This document shows, piece by piece, positions 58,256 to 64,000 of a stretch of 64,000 nucleotides of DNA (position 1 is the stretch's first letter; each line of letters starts with the position of its first letter). The notes beneath the pieces are model-generated. The model was not told the DNA's origin. It saw only the letters and a program-made list of their open reading frames with translations, and did no database searches. Location of the stretch: NCBI GenBank assembly GCA_032690845.1, contig CM064428.1:22542001-22606000 (forward strand). The letters are read 5' to 3'. A program made the position numbers and the translations under genes. The DNA comes from Eleusine coracana subsp. coracana (lineage: Eukaryota > Streptophyta > Magnoliopsida > Poales > Poaceae).

Positions 58256-60008
58256 AGGATCATGACCATTAAGGTCACCCCGAGGTATGATGTTTTGGTG
58301 ATGAATGACAAGCATGAAATGTGACTAATGTCTACATGAGTGTTGCCCATGTAGGAAACCCTTTCTACTCTATGATGATTGTTCATGGCGTCCTTGGTGA
58401 TGGATGACAATGACAACAAGCATGGAGGCTTGTGAACTTGATGGAGTCCAAGGGTTGATGGAGGTGGATCAAAGCGGAGAACAAGCTATGGTGCAAGTGT
58501 CTGGAACACTTGACTAGTTGTTAGGGCTTTAAGTCCATAGGAAAAACCGGACTATCAAGGAGGTCTAGGTCATTCTCTTAGGTCATGTCCAGTTGGTGAT
58601 GTGCAAGGTTGCTCGGTGAAATCACAGGCACTAGGTGACAGTGGAGGAGCCAAGGAGCTGTTCGGAGAGGCCGGGAAACGAAGTCAAGCGAGGACGATGA
58701 GTTTCGGCTTCTGGACATAGAGACTGGACAGAGGGGTCAGTGGAGACTGGACTATCCGGCCAATATGGAGAGTTGTCTGGGACTTACAGCAGGCAACGAG
58801 GAAACTCTCTGTGTCTGGGAGCTGTAGAGACCGGACGGTCCGGTCTGTGTAGCTCGACACAGAGCAGCGAGGAAGTAGCGCCGAAATGTTTCTAGACTGG
58901 AGAGAGAAACGAACCGGACTGTCCGGTCAGTACAGGTTTCAACAGGGTTGCAGTTACTGGACTGTCTGGTCAGGCAGTGACCGGACTGTCCCGTCAGAAG
59001 GCCCAGGAAGCTGATTTCATGAGGCAACATCTAGTTTGAGGTTGGGAGCCTATATAACTTCGTTGCTGGAGTCTTGGAGATCTCTCTTGGCCAGTGGAAT
59101 ACCTGAGAGCATATGGTAAGGTCCAAGAGGAAGAGAGGAGAGCACTAGGAGAGGATATTGGATATCTTGAGAGTGCTAGTGGAGAGTAACATGAGCATCT
59201 TTCACATCTAAGGCTAGGGCATCCTTGAGGGTGTGATCTAGATTGTTACTCTTGGTTTATGGTAAGACGTAGACCGGTTAGGTATCGGTGATCGAACCTA
59301 TCGTGATCGGTTATGAAGGCCGTCACATGTTTGTACACGGTTTGAACTCGCCGGTGAAAGGGGCATCAATAGTGAGCGTCCGTGTCGGCTCGGGGAGTCC
59401 AGAAAGTTCTCAAGAGAGGCGAGCTTGTACTTTGTGCAGTGGTGACACACACTGTGTCTTTACTCTAGGAGTGATTGCGAGCTCATGGGCGAGAACTCCA
59501 CTTGGTGGTGGGAGGGACCGGGACTCCGGCAGGAGTGGTCCAACAAGGATTAGGGGAAGGCGCCATCCTTCTGAGACCTTGGGAAAAAATCATGAGCCAT
59601 CTCCTACTCCTCTCCTTACTTTGATGCATTACTTTCCGCATTTACATACCGTGCTAATCATTCTTGTGTGTTCTCTTAGTTCTAGTTGACTATCTTATAG
59701 ACTTGCATGTTTAGGCTCCTTGCTTGCTTGTAGTACTTAAGCTTCTGCATTTGATGACTAGCATGAGTAGGAGTTGCATTGGTGTACTTGATCACTAGAA
59801 GTGCATAGGAGTTGCATTGACTTGTGTGATCCACTAGAATGCATAGGTTGCCCTTCCTTTCATAGGATTATATTGCTAGTGTGATCACCACTAGATTTGT
59901 GTAGGAGTAGCTTTGAGTGCTATCGGTATTTTAGAGATTGGCAAAATTGGTACATAGTAGTAGTTCCCGATTCCCCCCCCCCCCCTCTCGGTCACTACTA
60001 TCCTTTAA
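58256..60008 (+). mobile_element. Copia element E: 5' LTR, related to family A
   Basis: Aligns with the reverse complement of the family-A LTR from the block CCCCGAGGTATGA onward. It carries the same palindrome class (GACCGGACNGTCCGGTC, about 58790-59000) and a 13-base C run at 59973-59985 near the 3' edge. The start of the LTR seems missing or diverged. It is followed by a primer site at 60011, so the direction is plus. Confidence 0.7.
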
Positions 60009-60010
60009 AG

Positions 60011-60023
60011 TGGTATTAGAGCC
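60011..60023 (+). other. Primer-binding site of element E
   Basis: TGGTATTAGAGCC, one C-to-T change from the initiator tRNA-Met complement used by the family-A copy. It lies just inside the 5' LTR. Confidence 0.8.
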
Positions 60024-60076
60024 ATGTGCTCATCATAAGGCCTAACCGCCTTGAGTAGTGACCGCATTGAGTTGAG

Positions 60077-61249
60077 ATGTCATCCCATTCGGGGCCGGGT
60101 CATGGCTCATGGAAGAATCGCTTTAAAAGCTATCTAAATGCCATGATTCCGGATGAGTTGATGGACACTTTTGTGGACTTTGCCAATAACTTTACCGATG
60201 ATTATGTGTATGATGATTGTGATGATTGTGTGGATGTGCCTTGTTCAAGTGAGTGGCTAGATCCTCCTAGCGACGACTTGATAGGTTGCTCTACTAGTGT
60301 GCCTAATATGATGATTGATAATGATGTGTCTCTTGATCTTGCTTGCTCTACTAGAATGACTAGCATTGATGATGTTTGTGAGCCTCCTATTGATCATGCT
60401 AGTAGTTCTATTGTTGAGGAGTTCTTTACTTTTTCATGCTAATTACAATGAGGACTTACTTGACTCTCGTATTCTCTTTCGAGGTATTGTGTACAGGATT
60501 GGGGCAACTTCTTTCAAGCTTCCCAAGATTGTGATAGTTGAGAAGATCCTCTCCTTGCTCCCGAGTAACAAGCTCTTCTATGTCACCCTTGATCTTCTTA
60601 TGGAAAAGAGTCTCTCCGTCGAGGATGTGATTGAGCTGCTCTTCAAGGATGAGGAAATCACCACGAGCATGGCGTGGAAGAAGACATCCAAGACAAACCA
60701 TGAAGCATCTTCAAGCAAAGGGAAAGAAGTAGCTTCAAGCTCAAACTTCTTTGATCCCTCCACAAGATTGTCTTGCAACGACTTCTACAACCCCTTCGGA
60801 GCAAGACATTCATCGGGCGCTTCGTCAAGCTCTACCTCAAGTGTCATTCCAAGTTCTACTCCAAGCACCTTGGGTGGACCAAGCATTGGCGTAGGGGGAG
60901 CACCAACAACAATGCTCGCTCGTTCAATTGAGATGATCGATCTTACGACTTCGGCTCCGGCGCCACCACCTCCTCCACCACAAAATCACCTTTGGCATCT
61001 TCGTCGAGCTCACCATCAGGATCTCCTCTTTGAACTCGGTGAATTTGTGAGAAATCTGAATGATGACCTTTGTGAGAATCTGTTGAGCATCTATGATATT
61101 GTGTGTAGGATAAACTCATTGAGAGGATTTTGGAGGATTGCATCACATGAAATGATTGACAAGCTCCTCCAACAAATCAAACTCCGGAGAGGGGTTTCTT
61201 ACTTGAGGAGGTAGTCAACAGGAGACATGAGCTCCCAATTGAGAGAGCA
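60077..61249 (+). pseudogene. Copia element E: gag, frameshifted
   Basis: ATG at 60077 opens a 121-codon acidic frame. A frameshift near 60435 moves to a second frame (to 61214) with I-G-A-T-S-F-K-L-P-K and a Ser/Thr/Pro-rich region ending in poly-Pro. A further shift near 61200 returns to the first frame, which continues into pol. No zinc knuckle could be seen, unlike the other gag copies here, so the C-terminal part is either lost or strongly changed. Confidence 0.6.
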
Positions 61250-64000
61250 ATGGCGATGATACTCGTGCTCCATTTACAAGTGGGGCATGCTCTTGAGCAC
61301 ATCACTGGACTCTATGACCCTCCCCATTACTATATCAACCTTGACAATGTGCACATGAGGGATGGTCATGGACATTGGAGGTACCGTGCTCCTCACTATC
61401 CCATTAGGAGGAGACTACTGGATGAGAATGCGAGAATCCCTATCTATGGGGATGGTCTTATTGCTCGACATAGTGAGGTGGGTACTAGTCAATCAAGTAA
61501 TGCTTTGGATACTAACCCTTCTTCCTCTAGTGCTTGTCTTATGGCTACCACCAGGGTCAACTACAAGAGTGGAGGCACTCATTGGATTCTTGATAGTGGG
61601 TGCACTCAATATATGACCAGAAAGCCAACCATGTTCACCACCATTGATGACGACGAAGATAGTGAGAAGGTGATTTTCAGGGATAACTCAAAAGGGAGAG
61701 TTAGAGGCTCGGACAAGGTGGCCATGACAAATGACCTCCATCTCTCCAAGGTCTTTCTTGTGGAAACCCTTAACTTTAACCTTCTGTCTATTGGTCAACT
61801 CTGTGACATGGGTTTCTAGTGCACATTTGATGAGGATGGTGCAACAATTGAGAATGTCAAGAGAGGGCTAGTATTCCATGGAGTGAGACATGGGAACTTA
61901 TATGTCACGGACTTCAAATCAAGAAATATGTCACCAAGCACTTGCCTATTCACTAAGGCATCCAAGGGATGGTTGTGGCATAGAAGACTGGCACATGTTG
62001 GAATGAATCAGTTCAAGAAGATTGTCAAGAGAAATTTAGTTGAAGGAATCAAGGATGTGGCCTTTGAGAAGGATAGACTGTGCAGTGCTTGTCAGGCAGG
62101 GAAACAAGTTGCATCTTCACATCCCACCAAGTCATTCATGTCTACATCTCGCCCTCTAGAGCTTTTGCACATGGATTTGTTTGGGCCAACACACTACAAG
62201 AGTCTAGGAGGCAATCTGTATTGCTTGGTGATTGTTGATGATTTCACGAGTTATACTTGGACCTTTTTTCTTCTGGACAAATCTCAAGCTAGTGGTATCT
62301 TCAGAAAGTTTGCCAAGAGGGCAAAGAATGAGTTCAATGCTAGCATTATGAAGATAAGGAGTGAAAATGGGACGGAGTTCAAGAACACCACAGTGGAGGA
62401 ATACTGTGACAAGAAAAGGATCAAACATGAATTCTTCGCTACGTATACTCCCGAACAAAACGGAGTAGTTGAGAGGAAGAACAAGATGCTCATCACTCTT
62501 GCTCGTGCCATGTTGGATGAGTATGGAACTCATGAGAGGTTTTGGGCGGAGGCAATCAACACGTCTCGCTACACCTCCAACCATGTCTATCTCCACCGGT
62601 TGTTGAAGAAGACGTCATATGAGCTATTGGTGGGACGGAAACCCAATGTTTCCTATTTTCGAATCTTTGGCTGCAATTGTTACATTCTCAAGAAGAGGAG
62701 AAAGCCCGGAAGGTTTGAGAGCAGAACTTATGAAGGCATTCTTATTGGGTACTCTAGGACTTCTAAAGCATACAGGGTCTACAACTCAGCCATAGGATGT
62801 GTGGAAGAATCCTATGATGTGCAATTTGATGAGTCAAATGGGTCTCAAAAGGAGGATGAATTTCATGAAGTGAACATTGGAGATGAGCCTATGAGGGAAG
62901 CCTTGAGAAACATGCCCGTGGGCGAGGTTTTACCCCACGAGGTCAATGATTGTGATATTGATGAGCCCTCTACTCCACCACCTCAATCTACCTCCTTCTT
63001 CGAGGTACAACAAACAACCCAAGATGCCACAAATACTCCCACAAGCTCCTCCCAAGATTCATTGAGAGTACACTCACCAAACGATGAGGAATCCCAAGTG
63101 AGAAGTGAGCCACAAACCTCCCCACATACCTCACCACAAGCCACTTTTCCTAGCTCTTCACAAGATACCCTCTCATCCACCTCAAGCTCAAAATCCAAAA
63201 AAAGAAAGCATAACAGTGACTCTTCCACCTCTCTTAGGATCCAAGACACTCATATATCAAGAGAGCACACAATCCATGATGCACAGGACACTTCACCTAG
63301 AGCTTCTCCCACTCAAAGAAGATACCATCCTAGACCCAAGGCCATCAACAAAGATTATTCACAAGACTTGATCATTGGGAGTCCATCTCGAGGAATAAAG
63401 ACAAGGAGAAATCAATATAAGCCCAACTATATGAGTGGAGAGAATGATGATGAGGCAAATGTTGAGATTGAGAACTTCTCCTTCATCTCTATGATTGAGC
63501 CCACTACCATTGATGAAGCTATGGATGATCACAAGTGGGTTATGGCCATGCAAGAAGAGTTGAACAACTTCAAGAGGTGCAAAGTATGGAAATTGGTTGA
63601 GAGACCCAAAAATCATAATATGGTTAGCACCAAGTGGATATTCAAGAACAAGCAAGATGAGAAAGGAGCAATTGTCAAGAACAAGGCTCGGCTAGTGGCT
63701 AAGGGATATTCTCAAGTGGCGGGAATTGACTTTGAAGAAACCTTTGCTCCCGTGGCACGTCTTAAAGCTATCCGGATCTTACTTGCCTATGCATCACACA
63801 ATGGCTTCAAGCTCTTTCAAATGGATGTCAAGAGTGCTTTCTTGAATGGAGAAATCAATGAGAAAGTCTATGTGAAACAACCTCTAGGGTTTGAGGACCC
63901 AAAACATCCAAGACATATGTACAAATTGAAGAAAGCTCTCTATGGCCTCAAGCAAGCACCAAGGGCATGGTATAAACACTTGAGGAACTTCCTACTTAAA
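61250..64000 (+). pseudogene. Copia element E: pol (protease, integrase, reverse transcriptase), runs off the window
   Basis: Protease has an intact D-S-G-C-T. One TAG at 61817-61819 follows C-D-M-G-F; beyond it I see no stop or frameshift to the window end, about 727 codons. The pre-integrase H-R-R-L-A-H and C-x2-C are followed by integrase motifs H-M-D-L-F-G, R-S-E-N-G-T-E-F (Glu where the second catalytic Asp is expected) and Q-N-G-V-V-E-R-K-N. A Ser/Thr-rich linker precedes RT, which has G-F-E-D and Q-M-D-V-K-S-A-F with its Asp and G-L-K-Q-A-P-R-A-W-Y. The Y-V-D-D box and RNase H lie beyond the edge. It is the best preserved pol here. Confidence 0.85.

Noticed and set aside
1..64000. CRISPR-like arrays from the spaced palindromes
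   Set aside because: Spacing is irregular, units lie in eukaryotic LTRs and there are no cas genes.

Overview
This window looks like repeat-rich nuclear DNA of a grass, probably a panicoid, although the species cannot be fixed from the sequence. The evidence is a ten-exon GT-AG gene, Ty1/copia elements of Sirevirus type (coiled-coil gag, repeated polypurine tracts, env-like genes), very long gypsy LTRs starting TGTGACA, a PIF/Harbinger transposon, and Stowaway, CACTA and SINE insertions. There is nothing bacterial here: no operons, rRNA genes or CRISPR.

Left part (1-23.0 kb). A nest of retrotransposons reads outward from the left edge. Copia element 1 (1-6584) sits in a gypsy LTR (6585-9114). 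That LTR sits in the RT gene of copia element 2 (9115-15525), and element 2 sits in the env-like 3' end of a family-A element (15526-15753). A head-to-head pair of truncated family-A LTRs follows (15754-17429), then a small GC-rich non-autonomous element and a non-Sirevirus copia (18883-23024) with a perfect TGCAG target duplication.

Middle (23.0-38.6 kb). The one plausibly working host gene lies here on the minus strand (23707-29689): an ankyrin-repeat/TPR protein of 450 residues whose introns collect SINEs and tandem duplications. A dead PIF/Harbinger transposon (29844-34076) starts about 155 bp upstream of its ATG. A long-TIR MITE, a CACTA-like end and an LTR fragment follow.

Right part (38.6-64 kb). 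A minus-strand family-A retrotransposon array has two LTRs flanking gag and an env-like frame but no pol. Its outer LTR also carries the tail of a second env copy, so it reads as part of a tandem LTR-sharing array. It appears to split another Sirevirus LTR. Beyond it is a gypsy LTR with a tRNA-Asp-type primer site, duplicated and then split by a 4.47 kb solo LTR with perfect CATTT target duplications. The last 5.7 kb is the 5' LTR, gag and a long pol frame of a fourth Sirevirus-like copia, cut by the window end.

How it fits together. Apart from the ankyrin/TPR gene, coding capacity is retroelement Gag, protease, integrase, RT, RNase H and an env-like protein, nearly all broken. The most notable signals are: palindrome arrays of three sequence classes placed alike in different LTRs and again upstream of the env-like genes; an env-like frame broken only by seven TAG codons; and the shared-LTR array that lost pol but kept gag and env-like genes.
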